From contig SZWC01000523.1 of NCBI GenBank assembly GCA_023375785.1, positions 339,503 through 379,999 on the forward strand: 40,497 nucleotides of DNA, written 5' to 3'. Under the pieces are notes generated by a model that worked only from the letters and a program-made list of their open reading frames with translations, was not told the DNA's origin and ran no database searches. Source of the DNA: Penium margaritaceum (taxonomy: Eukaryota; Streptophyta; Zygnematophyceae; Desmidiales; Peniaceae). The position numbers and the translations under genes were made by a program. Below are positions 1 to 9,884 of the stretch, piece after piece; position 1 is the stretch's first letter, and every line of letters begins with the position of its first letter.

Positions 1-512
1 GTTTGGTGATGGGGATTGATGTGGGTCGAAACCTGTTCGCGGACCTCCAGTCGGAATTTTGACAAAGTCCCCGAGTAACAAACTGTACTACTGAGTTTCG
101 GACTCTGAGCCAGGATTTTGGCTAAGTCCCTCAGTAACAAACTGCACTCCTGAAATCCGGCGGATCATCCACCGGACGCCTCGGCAGACCTTCCGGAGCA
201 AAATCCCCAGATGGCATTTTGTTACTCGTTCCGGTCGATTATTCACCGGAAGTCGAACCGCGACCGGCTCCCAGAACCGCCGCGCACACCCCAACTTTGG
301 AAGCCCATATCTCCCTCGATACTTGTCCGATTCCGGTGAAACAACTTCCACCGGATTCAACAACTCATCAACTTTCAGGGACAATCCTGCATTTTAGGAT
401 CCGAGCAATCCTCGATTCGCCTGATCCGTCGACGAGGAATTTCCTCTCTCTGGCGGCTCGTCGGCGCCTCCCGGCGCCGCACTTGGGCATGCAGAGGGGC
501 AAATCTTCAACA
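1..512 (-). repeat. LTR of element A, 3' copy (truncated by window start)
   Basis: It matches 5062-5573 at an offset of 5061, with differences only near 366, 382, 394, 415 and 455 by eye. On the minus strand it begins TGTTGAAG directly after the polypurine tract. Open frames inside it are non-coding by position. Confidence 0.93.
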
Positions 513-526
513 TTCTCCCCCTTGCA
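513..526 (-). promoter_or_regulatory. Polypurine tract of element A
   Basis: Read on the minus strand the site is a purine run (GCAAGGGGGAGAA) immediately followed by TGTTGAAG, the LTR start. This is the usual copia second-strand priming site, located about 30 bases beyond the pol stop codon. Confidence 0.8.
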
Positions 527-555
527 CCTGCCATGCCCGCTGCTCCTGCCTGCTC

Positions 556-1892
556 TCACTCATCTTCCGCTGCGCCCTCCAGCCCATCATAGCTGGTCAT
601 CCCAAGTCCGGCCACGCTCAATGCGTGCCGGTCCACGGGTTGCGCTTTGGTCAAGCAATCCGCAAGCATGTTGTGCGTGCTGCAGTGTTGCAGCACCACC
701 TGCCCCTTTTCAACCATGTCCCGTGCGTAATGATAACGCACGTCAATGTGCTTCGTCCTCCTGTGCTGCGTCGGGTTGTTGGTCAGCGAGGTTGAGCCGG
801 TGTTGTCCTCTTGCACCACCGTAGGCTCCTGCTGCGGCACGCCCAGCTCCCCCAGCAACCTGCGGAGCCACACCGCCTCCTTGACCGCCTCAGCCAGCGC
901 GATGTACTCTACTTCCACTGTGGAGGTGGCGACGCAGTCTTGCTTTCTGCTACACCACGAGACCGCTGCACAAGCGAGGAAGAACACGTAGCCGGATGTG
1001 GACGTCCGCTTGTCCACATCACCAGCGTAGTCTGCATCCGTGTAACAGACCAGACGCAAGGGGTCCGCCCGCCCCTTGCCGTCGAACCTCAAGCACGCAT
1101 GCTGCGTCGCTTGCAGGTAGCGGAGGATGCGCTTGACCGCTTGCCAGTGTAGTGGCCCTGGGTCGGCCACGTACCTGCTCACTTGGCCCACCCCGTAGGC
1201 CAGGTCTGGTCGAGTCGCCACCATGGCGTACATGAGGCTGCCCACCGCCGATTGGTAGGGCACCCCTGCCATATCCTCCCGCTCTTCTTTTGTCTGCGGC
1301 GCCATTGCCGCACTCAGTTCACAGGTCGTGGAGACCGGACTGCCAACTGGTTTGCAGTCCTCCATGCCGTACCGCTTCAGCACCTCGGCCACGTATTTGG
1401 CCTGTCCCAGCTCAAGCGTGCGCGCCCTCCGGTTCCGCGTAATGCTCACCCCGAGGTAGTATTCCAGCTCCCCCATGTCCGACATCTGGAATCTGCTGCT
1501 CAGCTGCTCTTTCAGCCGCTGTAGGCTCGGCAAATCCGTCGAGCACACAATCAGGTCGTCCACGTAGAGTGCAACGATCTGATGGAGTTGTTTGTCGCGC
1601 CACACGTACACGCTGTGATCCGCCTCACAGCGCTTGAAGCCGAGTTGTGCCATGAAGCTGTCCATCTATTGGTACCAGCATCTGGGCGACTGTTTTAGCC
1701 CGTACAAGGACTTCCGCAGCTTACACACCTTGCCCTCCGGCGCCTCCACCCCCTCCGGCACCTCCATGTAGATCTCTTTGTCTATGATGCCATTGAGGAA
1801 GGCCATCTTTACGTCCATTTGGTGGAGCTCCATGTCCTTCGCGGCCGCCACCGCAAGGATCGCCCGGATGCTTGTGAACTTGGCGACGGGAG
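556..1892 (-). CDS. Element A reverse transcriptase and RNase H (C-terminal part of pol)
   Basis: This is the polymerase end of the copia polyprotein, which copies the RNA genome into DNA inside virus-like particles. After the N join at 1893 the frame reads PVAKFTSIRAIL, QMDVKMAFLNG and the YGLKQSPRCWYQ motif; then an in-frame TAG (1666-1668) falls before MDSFMAQLGF. The catalytic YVDD follows (about 1550-1565). RNase H is complete: YTDADYAGDVD, the VEYIAL acidic segment, VQEDN and HRRTKHIDVRYHYARD. The stop is TGA at 556-558, followed by the polypurine tract. About 27 codons usually found between the RT start and PVAKF are missing at the N join, and the frame changes there, so the join hides sequence. 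Apart from the single TAG, this part is intact. Confidence 0.9.
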
Positions 1893-1893
1893 N

Positions 1894-3531
1894 CCACACC
1901 TTCCTTTGTGAACTTGGTCTTGAAGACCCACTTTGAGCCGATGACCTTGGCATCTTTCGGCCTGTCAACCAGCTCCCACGTATCATTTTCCGTGATGGAC
2001 GCCAGCTCAGATTTGATGGCTGCGTCCCATTGATCCCTCTCAGGCCGCGCAAGCGCCTCTTGCACGGTAGTCGGCTCCGTTGATGTAGCCAGCATGCACC
2101 GCGTCATGCCAATCCATCGACCGGTGCTTGCGTCGAAGCGCTTCCCCGCTTCTCGCTGCCTCCCGCTGCGGCGCGGTAGTTTTGGTGGTGCATCGCCGCT
2201 CTGCTGCGATCCCTCCGACTCAGCACGCTCTGGTTCATCATCGACCGGACGGCTCCCCGAGGATCTCTCCCGCTCCGGCGAAACATCGCCCGGACGGACG
2301 GCGCGTCCAGTGGATTTTCCACCAACGCCCGTTGCACACTCTGCCGGGAGAGCGCGCCTTGGCACCCTTGGTGCCTCATCCGCCGGATCCTTCCGGTGGA
2401 TCTCCTCATCAGCTTGATCGTCATCAGAGTCCTCCGCTTCGGCTGCCACCGCTGGTGCACCGTCATGCTCTGATGCCGCATCCTCAACTTCGGCGTCCGC
2501 CGGCTCCTTTTCGTAGTCAAGGAGCTGGAACCACTCCCCCGTCTTTGGGGAGTCCACCACGCCCACTTCGTTGCTGCTGACGTAACTCTGCTGCTCGTCA
2601 AACTCGACGTCTCGGCTGCGGATTATCTCCCCCTTGCGCATGTCGTAGAGCCTGTACGCCTTATGCGCGCTTTCATAGCCAAGGAAGAGATACGAATTTG
2701 CCCGCGGCTCCAGCTTGCTGTCGCGCCTCTGCGCAGCCTGCACCATCGCATGCGCCTTACACCCGAACACTTTCAGGTGTGCCACACTTGGCTTGCGCCC
2801 GCTCCAAACCTCCTGCGGCGTCTTCCAGCCGCTCCTCCCCTTCAGCACTGCTGTAGGAGTGAGGTTGATGGTGTAGCTCGCCGTACGCACAGCCTCTGCC
2901 CAGAAGCTCCGCGGCAATTCCGCATCCACCAACATGGTCCGTACCATGTTCAGCAGCGTCTGGTTCGCCCGCTCCGCCACGCCATTTGACTAAGGCGAAT
3001 ACGGCGTAGTTTGTTGCCATTTTATGCCCTGCTGCTTCATCCACCCCCTACAGCCCACATACTCTCCGCCGTTGTCGCTGCGTAGCGCTCTGACCTTCCG
3101 GCCAGTCTGCCTCTCCACCGCGGCGACATACTCCTTCAGCCGGTCCAGGACCTCGCCTTTCCGCTTCATGAAGTACACGAAGAGTTTTCTGCTGTAGTCA
3201 TCAATGAAGGTGGCGAAGTAACGCACGCCGCTCTTTGACGCCGTCTTGAATGGTCCGCACACGTCGCTGTGCACGACCTCCAACTGGTCCGAGGCGCGAT
3301 TCACGTTCTCGTTAAACGGTTTGCGCCGTGCCTTGCCCAAAATGCAAGGCTCGCACTTTTTGTGCACTGCTGCATCTGTCGCCTCTTCCGCACCGTCGAT
3401 GACGAGGCCGCGTACCAGCTCGCGCTTCGCCATCTCCTTCACGACTGCGGGTGAGGAATGCCCCAGTCGTCGGTGCCAGAGCTCTAGATCAGCTCCCCCT
3501 CCTTTGGCCAGGTTGACGGTGCGTTCCTGCG
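1894..3531 (-). CDS. Element A integrase, linker and RT N-terminus
   Basis: This is the integrase, which inserts the cDNA into the genome. The zinc-binding HHCC module is visible as LWHRRLGH and KKCEPCILGKA, followed by the DDE core: HSDVCGPF, RSDNGGEYVG and NGVAERANQ. Between TTPYSP and SNGVAER is an in-frame TAG (2990-2992); element C has glutamine at this spot. The GVRYFATFIDDYSR block typical of copia integrases is present. After the core comes the SGRKPSVAHLKVFGCKA region, then an acidic Ser/Pro-rich linker (about 2100-2560), then the RT entry (TWELVDRP, GSKWVFKTKF) ending at the N join. The frame is continuous from about 3530 to 1894 apart from the TAG. Confidence 0.9.
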
Positions 3532-3532
3532 N

Positions 3533-4739
3533 CTGAATCTGTCGCCGCGGGGATCACCTTGGTCTCCACGATGTAGAGGCCTCCCTCGCGCTTAGCCTCC
3601 AGCACGGTCGCGCCGCCACCGTCCTTCCGCACGACTGCCCCTCTTCTCCTGAAGAGCACCTCGTACCCCTTGTCAGTCAGGCGGCTGACACTTAGGATGT
3701 CAGCCAAGCCAGGTACGTGCTGCACGTTTTTGATCACGCGCTGCACCCGCTTCCCACCAACCACCACCTCCACGTCCACATCTCCTTGGCCAGCCGCCGG
3801 CTCGACCTTGTCGTTCGCGACCACCATGGACTTGCTGGACTTGGTGTAGTTAATGAACCCGACCTTCTCGACCTGGGTATGCTCCTCGGCTCCGGAGTCA
3901 AGGCATCGCCGGTTAGCCTTCTTGAGGTAGTGGTTCTGAGTGCCGCTGAGGAGCGCACTCTTTCCTTTGGCGTCCTTGCCGCCGGACTTTGCCTCCTCGG
4001 TGCACTCACGGGCCCAGTGGCCCTCCTTGCCGCAATTGCGGCACGCACCCTTCTTGGCGCCCTTCTTGCCGCCGCCATGTCCGCCACCTCCCTTGCCCCC
4101 ACTTCCGCCACCACGCGTTTTGGTGACGAGGGCCGATGAGGAAGACGAGGACTCCCCGCAGCTCCGTCGCTGCGCCTCGTTGCGGATGTACTCTGCGACC
4201 GTGCCATAGGTGAGCTTGTCCTCTGCCCATCCTCCCAAGACTGTGATAAGAGGGCTCCAACTGTCAGGAAGGGCCATGAGGAGGGCCATCGCCTACAGCT
4301 GCGTGTCGATCTTCCACCCCACGTCGTTGCACTGTGAGGCGAGCGACTCGATCTGCTGCATGGCGGTGATGACATCATCTCCCTCCTCGATTCTCACCGT
4401 CAGGAGCCGCTTCATGGCAAAGATTTTGTTCGCCAGCGACTTGGATTGATGGATGGTGCAAAGTTTTTGCCAAGCCTCGGCTGCCAGCTTGCAGCCTTGG
4501 AAGTAGCCCCACTGCGACTCAGCCGTCCCGGACACCAGTAGCATGAGCGCCTCCATGTTCTTTTTTGCGAAGGCCTCCTTCTGCGCTTCCGTCGCTGTCG
4601 CTTCGTCGAGGACTTCGGTTCCCAACATGACCTGCAGCACACCCTTATGGGCGAGGTGGATCTCGAAGTGCCACCTCCATAGCCCAAAGCCAGGGCCGCC
4701 CGCATACTTCTGGATGGCCTGCGTCTCCTTCTGCGCCAT
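3533..4739 (-). CDS. Element A Gag, zinc knuckle and protease
   Basis: Gag forms the virus-like particle and the aspartic protease cleaves the polyprotein. The start is ATG at 4739, opening MAQKETQAIQKYAG; no upstream ATG in this frame is closer to the LTR. The capsid region (copia Gag domain) includes the QQIESLASQC helix and MALPDSWSPLITVL. An in-frame TAG (4293-4295) separates DTQL from AMALLMAL; element C reads glutamine there. A Gly/Lys-rich stretch precedes a CCHC zinc knuckle, CRNCGKEGHWAREC (about 4005-4045). The protease motif CLDSGAEEH (about 3885-3910) keeps the catalytic D-S-G. The frame changes at the N join at 3532. Confidence 0.9.
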
Positions 4740-4751
4740 TGCGCAGTCTTN

Positions 4752-5573
4752 CGAAGGGAAGAACGCGATTTTGCATTAGTTTTGGAACATGGACATGATC
4801 TAAACATTTGTAGGGCTAGTCATGAGCTCTCCAACGCACCAAACCGTGTGCGATTCGGATCACCGTAGCTCCCGCTACGTCATCCGAAGCGCAGCACCCC
4901 AAATCAGCCGCTCAGTCGGCGGCGCGCACCACGTCGCCCGCCGAGGCGCCCTCACACATCAAGGATCCATCAAAACGCCATTCCGGAGGCGCAGATGTCC
5001 CTACGCGTAGTGGCGGCGCCCCTCGCGACTTTGGGGTCTGTTTCGATGAGTTAATCATCGGGTTTGGTGATGGGGATTGATGTGGGTCGAAACCTGTTCG
5101 CGGACCTCCAGTCGGAATTTTGACAAAGTCCCCGAGTAACAAACTGTACTACTGAGTTTCGGACTCTGAGCCAGGATTTTGGCTAAGTCCCTCAGTAACA
5201 AACTGCACTCCTGAAATCCGGCGGATCATCCACCGGACGCCTCGGCAGACCTTCCGGAGCAAAATCCCCAGATGGCATTTTGTTACTCGTTCCGGTCGAT
5301 TATTCACCGGAAGTCGAACCGCGACCGGCTCCCAGAACCGCCGCGCACACCCCAACTTTGGAAGCCCATATCTCCCTCGATACTTGTCCGATTCCGGTGA
5401 AACAACTTCCACCGGATTCAGCAACTCATCAACTTTCAGGGGCAATCCTGAATTTTAGGATCCGAGCAATCCTCGAGTCGCCTGATCCGTCGACGAGGAA
5501 TTTCCTCTCTCTGGCGACTCGTCGGCGCCTCCCGGCGCCGCACTTGGGCATGCAGAGGGGCAAATCTTCAACA
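4752..5573 (-). repeat. LTR of element A, 5' copy
   Basis: The outer 512 bases repeat the left window edge. The inner part (4800-4900) contains a segment shared in outline with the LTR of element C (CTCTCCAACGCACC versus CTTTCCAACGCATCC), so the LTR continues inward at least to there. The exact inner edge and the primer site are not readable because the N at 4751 lies where they should be, 12 bases upstream of the gag ATG. Confidence 0.85.
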
Positions 5574-7922
5574 ACCCATAAATTCACCGCCGCGGTCCGA
5601 GCGAAAGGTGTGGAGGGACTGACGGGACTGACGCTCCACCATGACCAGCCAGAGGCGAACCGCCACAGCGGTGTCGCTCTTTTGGCGCAAATTGTAGACC
5701 CAGCGCATGTGCGTGAAGTCGTCAGTGAGCGTCAGGACGTAGCGACCTCGGTCCTCCTGAAACTCAATGGGCAAAGGGCACATGAGGTCAGAGTGAACCA
5801 GCTCCAGGGGCCGGAGGGCCCTGGAGGTCGACCGGGGGTAGGTAGATCGGTGCATCTTGCCCTCGGCACATGACAGACAATCGGTCGTGGGCGGTGCCTC
5901 AAAGGACGCCGCGTCAAGACCGAGAGCAGGCTGGGTGCGTACCAGCGTGTCAACTGCGTTCAAATGGACATGACACAGACGCCTATGCAGGAGGCGATGA
6001 TGTTCGGGGGACAGAGCACCCGCCACAAAGACACGAGCAGTGGGGGCAGGAGGAGAAGGAAGGACAGACTCAGGTGACCCAGTGATGTGGTAGAGGTCAT
6101 CAACAACTGTACCACAGAGGACAGTCTCTTGGGTTTCATGGACAAATATGCGGGCATCAGTTTTGGCGTGCGTGACACCAAGACCCATCCGGGTGCAGGC
6201 ATGTACAGACAACAGACTGAGTTCAAGATCAGGAACATAGAGCACGTCGGAGATGTACAGCGGGCCAGCAGGCCCATGGAACTGGACTACCCCAACACCC
6301 TGAACAGGGACCTCATGGCCAGATGCAGTGCGAACAAGGTTCATGGAGCCAATTGGATGCAGAACAACGAAGGCGCCACAGCAACATGTCATATGATGCG
6401 TGGCTCCTGAGTCAACGACCCAGGTAGCGTCGGTCACACGCGCACTCGGTGTAACATGGCAGCGTGCAACAGAGCAAGGGACGGATGCTGGACGCTCGGC
6501 GGAGGACGCTGCAAGGCGAGAGACGGCACGCATGTGGGACTCGTGCAACCACGACACGTCATCAGGACCACCACTGGCACATGACTGCAACTGTGCACTG
6601 CCACAGGCATCATCACGTAACACAACAGACACGTCACAAGCAGTGGTGCCCTCTGGCTCAGTCATCACACTCGCACCTCCCTGAGGGGACTGAAGCGCCA
6701 GAAGCTGGTGGAGCTCAGCGATGGTGCGATCGCGCTCAGCAATGGTGTGATCACGCGGGTCAGGTGACGAGGTCGCTGCTGCTGAAGGCGTTGCTGGCCC
6801 GGAAGCTGTCGTAGCCGCAGAGCAAGTGGGGGCGGCTCCAGACGACTGACGCATACGTGCCTCATGCGCCTGCTGCAGCCCGCGTGTGATTTTGTTCCAG
6901 TCGAGTGGGCGGCCCGTCAGCCGCGTGCAGTCAGGGTAGCAATGATCGCCACCACAGTTGTAGCAGAGAAGACGCTTGCCCTGGCTGCCGCCAGGACCGC
7001 TGACGGTGCTGCCGCTGCTGCTGTCAGTACCACTGCTACTGCCACCGCTGCCGCTGCCGCCACTGCTGCTGCTGCTACTTAGACCGCTGCCGCCGCCAGA
7101 CCCCCTGCGACCTTTCTTCCCCTGAGCAGGTGCTGCTGCCGCCATCGACGGTGAGGAGGGAGAAGACAGAGGAGGAGCTCCTGCTACTGCGGCCGTGGCA
7201 GTACCGTGTCGAGCACGGTTGCCAGCATCAACTCCGGCGACGTCCAAGAAGTGCATGGTCGCCCACGGCAGCAGCGTCCCATCGTTGGCCATGTCACGCT
7301 GCAGTACCTTGTCAAAGCCGCTGAAGACGCGAGAGAAGTCAGGGTATACACCATAGAGGATGGTGTTGAAGGCTGGAAACTGCGCTGGACCATCATCACC
7401 GAGCTCGTCATGTAGCTGGATGGCGCGACGCCAGTAGTCCGCCGCTGACTCGTGCGGGGACTGACGTAAGGAGTTGAACTCAGCCAGGCGCTGAGACGTC
7501 ATTGCCATGGTGGCACCTTCGAACATGGTGACGGCCAAAACCCAAGCGGCGCAGGAATCAGCGCCGTTACCGGTGATGGGCTCGCCGAGAAAACGGCTGA
7601 AGTCCTTGGTGTTATCAGGAGCGGCCTTTAGGAGGCCGTAGGCGGCCCGAACCGCTGCCATGATCTGGTCTGGGTCCCCTGGTTCATACTGGGTGGTGTA
7701 GTAGGGAAGCAGACCCTCGCTCATGGCCCACATGCGGAAGCGTGGCTCCCAGGTCTTGTAGTCGTCACCGGTTCGGAAGGTGGGTGGGTCTGACTCGAAC
7801 CACTTAGGCGGCCTGACTGTCGGAAGTGCGATGGTTGGAGTCACTGCGGCCCCCGGAGTAAAGGATGCACCCCCCATGCCCATGCGTGCGCGCAAGGCGC
7901 GTTCCTCGAAACTGACGGGCAT
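5574..7922 (-). CDS. Element B Gag, protease and integrase, truncated by element A
   Basis: A 783-codon open frame starts at ATG 7922 (MPVSFEERALRARM). Gag homology covers about residues 30-250, including FNSLRQSPHESAADYWRR, a signature shared with element F. A Ser/Gly-rich tract (about residues 265-315) precedes the zinc knuckle CYNCGGDHCYPDC, whose spacing is C-x2-C-x3-H-x4-C, one residue shorter than usual. A short coiled-coil stretch (DRTIAELHQLLALQ) follows. The protease motif is WVVDSGATHHMT, and the integrase zinc module is LLHRRLCHVH with CLSCAEGK. The core keeps HSDLMCP and RSDRGGEF, then ends at the A insertion just after the second catalytic Asp, so the catalytic Glu is absent here. 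The frame continues upstream in phase (see next entry). Confidence 0.92.
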
Positions 7923-7928
7923 GCATGA

Positions 7929-8876
7929 TCACCCTGGCGCGGTTCCGGTGTTCACCGCGGTGCTCTGCTGCGCTGAGCCGGACGTGCGTGACTTGCGACG
8001 CGATTCCAATCGAAGAAGGCGCTGTCGCAGCACCTCTACCTCGTCTTCTTCACCCGACTCAGAGTCAGGGTTGGGATTGGAGGAGGAGGCGAGGAGGGCA
8101 GAAATGGCAGCATTCACGTCGTTGGTAGCGGCGTCGCTGGTCGGCTGCTTGCCCTTGTGTGCTGTGTCGAGTGCTGGCTGTCCCTGCTGCTGCTGCTGCT
8201 GCTGCTGCGGCAAGGTGTCGCAAAGTAGGCTGTAGATGTCAGCCACCTGTTTGGACAACTTCTCCTCATGTTGTGCCTGCTGTTCCTGCGGCGTCCGTAG
8301 TTCTCGTGCCAAGGTCGTGGGACTGGGAGGTGAAGACACCCAGGTTGGGTTGACAGTCTCGTCAGCTACGCCAGGGTTCACTCCTCCGGCTTCCATGCCG
8401 GTGCTAGCAACGTTGCTACTCTGGGCAGCCCTTGGCATGGTCGTAGAGTGCAGTTCTGCCGAAGAAATTTTTGGCCGAGTTTCCCCAGTCCCAGTGGGCG
8501 TGAGAAATATGAAAGTGGGGGTTTGGACATGCCGTTGATGCTGCTGACCTGCCCCAACCCCCAAACCCAACCCAGGACCGAGTAGGGGAGCCCAGTCAGA
8601 AGAGAGAGGGGAATCCCAGAGGGAGAGGGTGGTTGTTGGTGCTGCTGCTCGTCACGTCGTGACGTCGGCGGCGGCACTGGCCGCCACCTGAGATGAAAAG
8701 GGAAAGGGGGGGTGGATCCGCCGGCACAGGACGGAGCCGTCGCCCGCTGCGACTGCTGCGGCCGCAACTGCTGCTCACGCGGCTGCTGCTGCTGGGTCGA
8801 AGCCAGAGGGGACACCCGGGGCGGAAGCGTGCCCAGAACGAAACAAGCGAGGGGTGCCTTGCCGCTCTGAGGCCAT
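7929..8876 (-). pseudogene. Element B N-terminal Gag extension with three in-frame TGA stops
   Basis: The frame of the Gag-PR-IN ORF stays open upstream to an ATG at 8876-8874, broken only by TGA at 7929-7931, 8652-8654 and 8775-8777. The product would begin MASERQGTPRLFRSG and is rich in Ala, Pro and Ser. It carries a polyglutamine run (CTG repeats on the plus strand near 8190-8207) and a predicted coiled coil ending VEVLRQRLLRLESRR. Element F has a similar acidic and coiled segment in the same place, so I read this as a real N-terminal domain. Alternatively translation starts only at 7922 and this is leader. All three stops could have arisen from CGA arginine codons by a single C-to-T change. 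Confidence 0.6.
8861..8875 (-). promoter_or_regulatory. Primer binding site of element B (initiator tRNA-Met 3' end)
   Basis: Directly inside the LTR the minus strand reads TGGCCTCAGAGCGGC. Against the usual initiator-tRNA site TGGTATCAGAGC it keeps TGG and TCAGAGC. It abuts the LTR end AACA with no spacer. Confidence 0.65.
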
Positions 8877-9209
8877 GTTAAAATCCAAGCAACTTAGGTG
8901 AAGGGGCAGAATCACAAGCTGCAACAGTTCACCCTAGGAGACGCGCACAGGCATCAAAGTTGCATCAACATGCAAGTTGAATCACCAAAAACGGTGAAGT
9001 GTGGAGAGAGAATGAGCCAAAAGGGTCATGGCTGTATAGTTTTCGACACCACGTGTCGAGAGTGAAACAGAAACGAGGGGCAGGGAGCGAAGCACGAATT
9101 TATGTGCTTCGCTCGTCGCTCGGCCGGGCAGCGAGGCCTGCCGGCCGAGCGAGCTCGCTCTCGCTAGTCGAGGGCAAATTCCGCCCCTAGACCGAATTCT
9201 CGGTCAACA
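8876..9209 (-). repeat. 5' LTR of element B
   Basis: On the plus strand it starts TGTTAAAATCC next to the primer site and most plausibly ends CAACA at 9209 (334 bp, TG...CA). The partner LTR lies outside the window, so the outer edge rests on the terminal motif only. Two strong hairpins lie inside: 9085-9114 (11-bp perfect arms) and 9116-9152 (15-16-bp arms with one bulge). A TATA-like CATAAATT sits in the first loop on the minus strand. Confidence 0.65.
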
Positions 9210-9470
9210 GCCCTCACGGGCTTTTCCTAGCCTACGTCATGCAAGAATCTAGTACTAGTCTAGGTCTCTTTGCAGAAGCAGACTGAGCTGGAGCCGAGGC
9301 ATGTGAGTCACGAGCGGCATCATATGGAGGGTACCACACGTCGCCAACTCGAGCCAAGTCGGCTCCCCCAGCGATCGGCAACCGCAGCCAGGTCAGGGTC
9401 CTGCACGTGGATGGACATGAGCCGAGGGGTCACTGTAAGCAGTGTGTGACACACACAACAACAGTTCTGA
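9210..9470. other. Unassigned sequence between elements B and G
   Basis: I see no gene here. It may be the upstream part of the G 5' LTR, since a loose resemblance to the GACCCG...GGTCAC...GAGACC units near 14750-14990 begins around 9385, but similarity to the other G LTR is convincing only from 9471. Confidence 0.4.
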
Positions 9471-9848
9471 GGTCACGAAGAGACTTGCCTTGCACGTTAC
9501 AGACCTGTTCGGCTTGTCGTGCTGGTCAATCTGGTTCAAACGACGCATCGTTTTGACGCCTGTGCAGGAAGTCATGACCGAGCGAGTGTTTTAGCCTCGG
9601 CTGGGCCATTCTAGCAGTTTGTGTGCTTTTGCGCGAGTTGCGCCTGGTGCACAGCCAAACGCGCCCATAGCTGCGCACCAGGCCTCACAGCTATTAAGTT
9701 GGCTGTTGCTCATTGTCACAACTTTCTCTACATGTGTTTTATATATGGAAGCACAGTTGACACTCCGACCTATGTTGACGTCGCAAGCTGACTGAGCACT
9801 GATGCCTAGTCAGTGGCAAGCGTTCTAGGAAGCTTCCTGGCAATCTCA
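9471..9848 (+). repeat. 5' LTR of element G (recognisable part)
   Basis: It pairs with 14973-15383. Shared blocks include GTCGTGCTGGTCA, TTCAAACGA, GCAGGAAGTCAT, TTAGCCTCGGC, CGCCTGGTGCACA, ACCAGGCCTCACAGCTAT and CAGTCAGTGGCAAGC or close variants. A TATATATGG near 9739 (TTTATTTATGG in the partner) may be the TATA box. It ends ...CAATCTCA just before the primer site. The true 5' edge may lie further left. Confidence 0.75.
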
Positions 9849-9851
9849 TTT

Positions 9852-9863
9852 TGGTATCACAGC
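9852..9863 (+). promoter_or_regulatory. Primer binding site of element G
   Basis: TGGTATCACAGC matches the 3' end complement of initiator tRNA-Met (TGGTATCAGAGC) at 11 of 12 bases. It lies 3 bases inside the 5' LTR, the standard position for first-strand priming. Confidence 0.82.
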
Positions 9864-9884
9864 AAAGGAGCCACAGCTCGTGCT

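Larger units (their letters stand above)
1..5573 (-). mobile_element. Ty1/copia LTR retrotransposon A (nearly complete)
   Basis: Two long direct repeats (1-512 and the outer part of 4752-5573) flank a copia-ordered polyprotein read on the minus strand. The outer edge ends CAACA, giving TGTTG at the minus-strand start. The aligned 512 bases differ at about five positions, so the insertion is recent. The left LTR runs off the window start, so the left target duplication cannot be read; the right flank starts ACCCA. Immediately right of the element, the integrase frame of element B stops in mid-domain, so A is nested in B. Three single-N joins (1893, 3532, 4751) interrupt it; two of them coincide with a change of reading frame and probably hide lost bases. 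Confidence 0.93.
5574..9209 (-). mobile_element. Ty1/copia LTR retrotransposon B, 5' half
   Basis: The order on the minus strand is LTR (9209-8876), primer site, gag leader, Gag, zinc knuckle, protease, and integrase up to the DDE core, where element A interrupts it. The rest of integrase, RT, RNase H and the 3' LTR must lie left of the window start. Its Gag and integrase are clearly related to element F. Its protein family differs from that of A and C: the integrase block reads RYVLTLTDDFTHMRWVYNL. Confidence 0.88.

Noticed and set aside
219..824. Plus-strand 201-codon frame across the A LTR, and its copy at 5280-5873
   Set aside because: It spans the LTR and overlaps real pol or integrase coding on the other strand. 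Its recurrence only reflects the two LTR copies.
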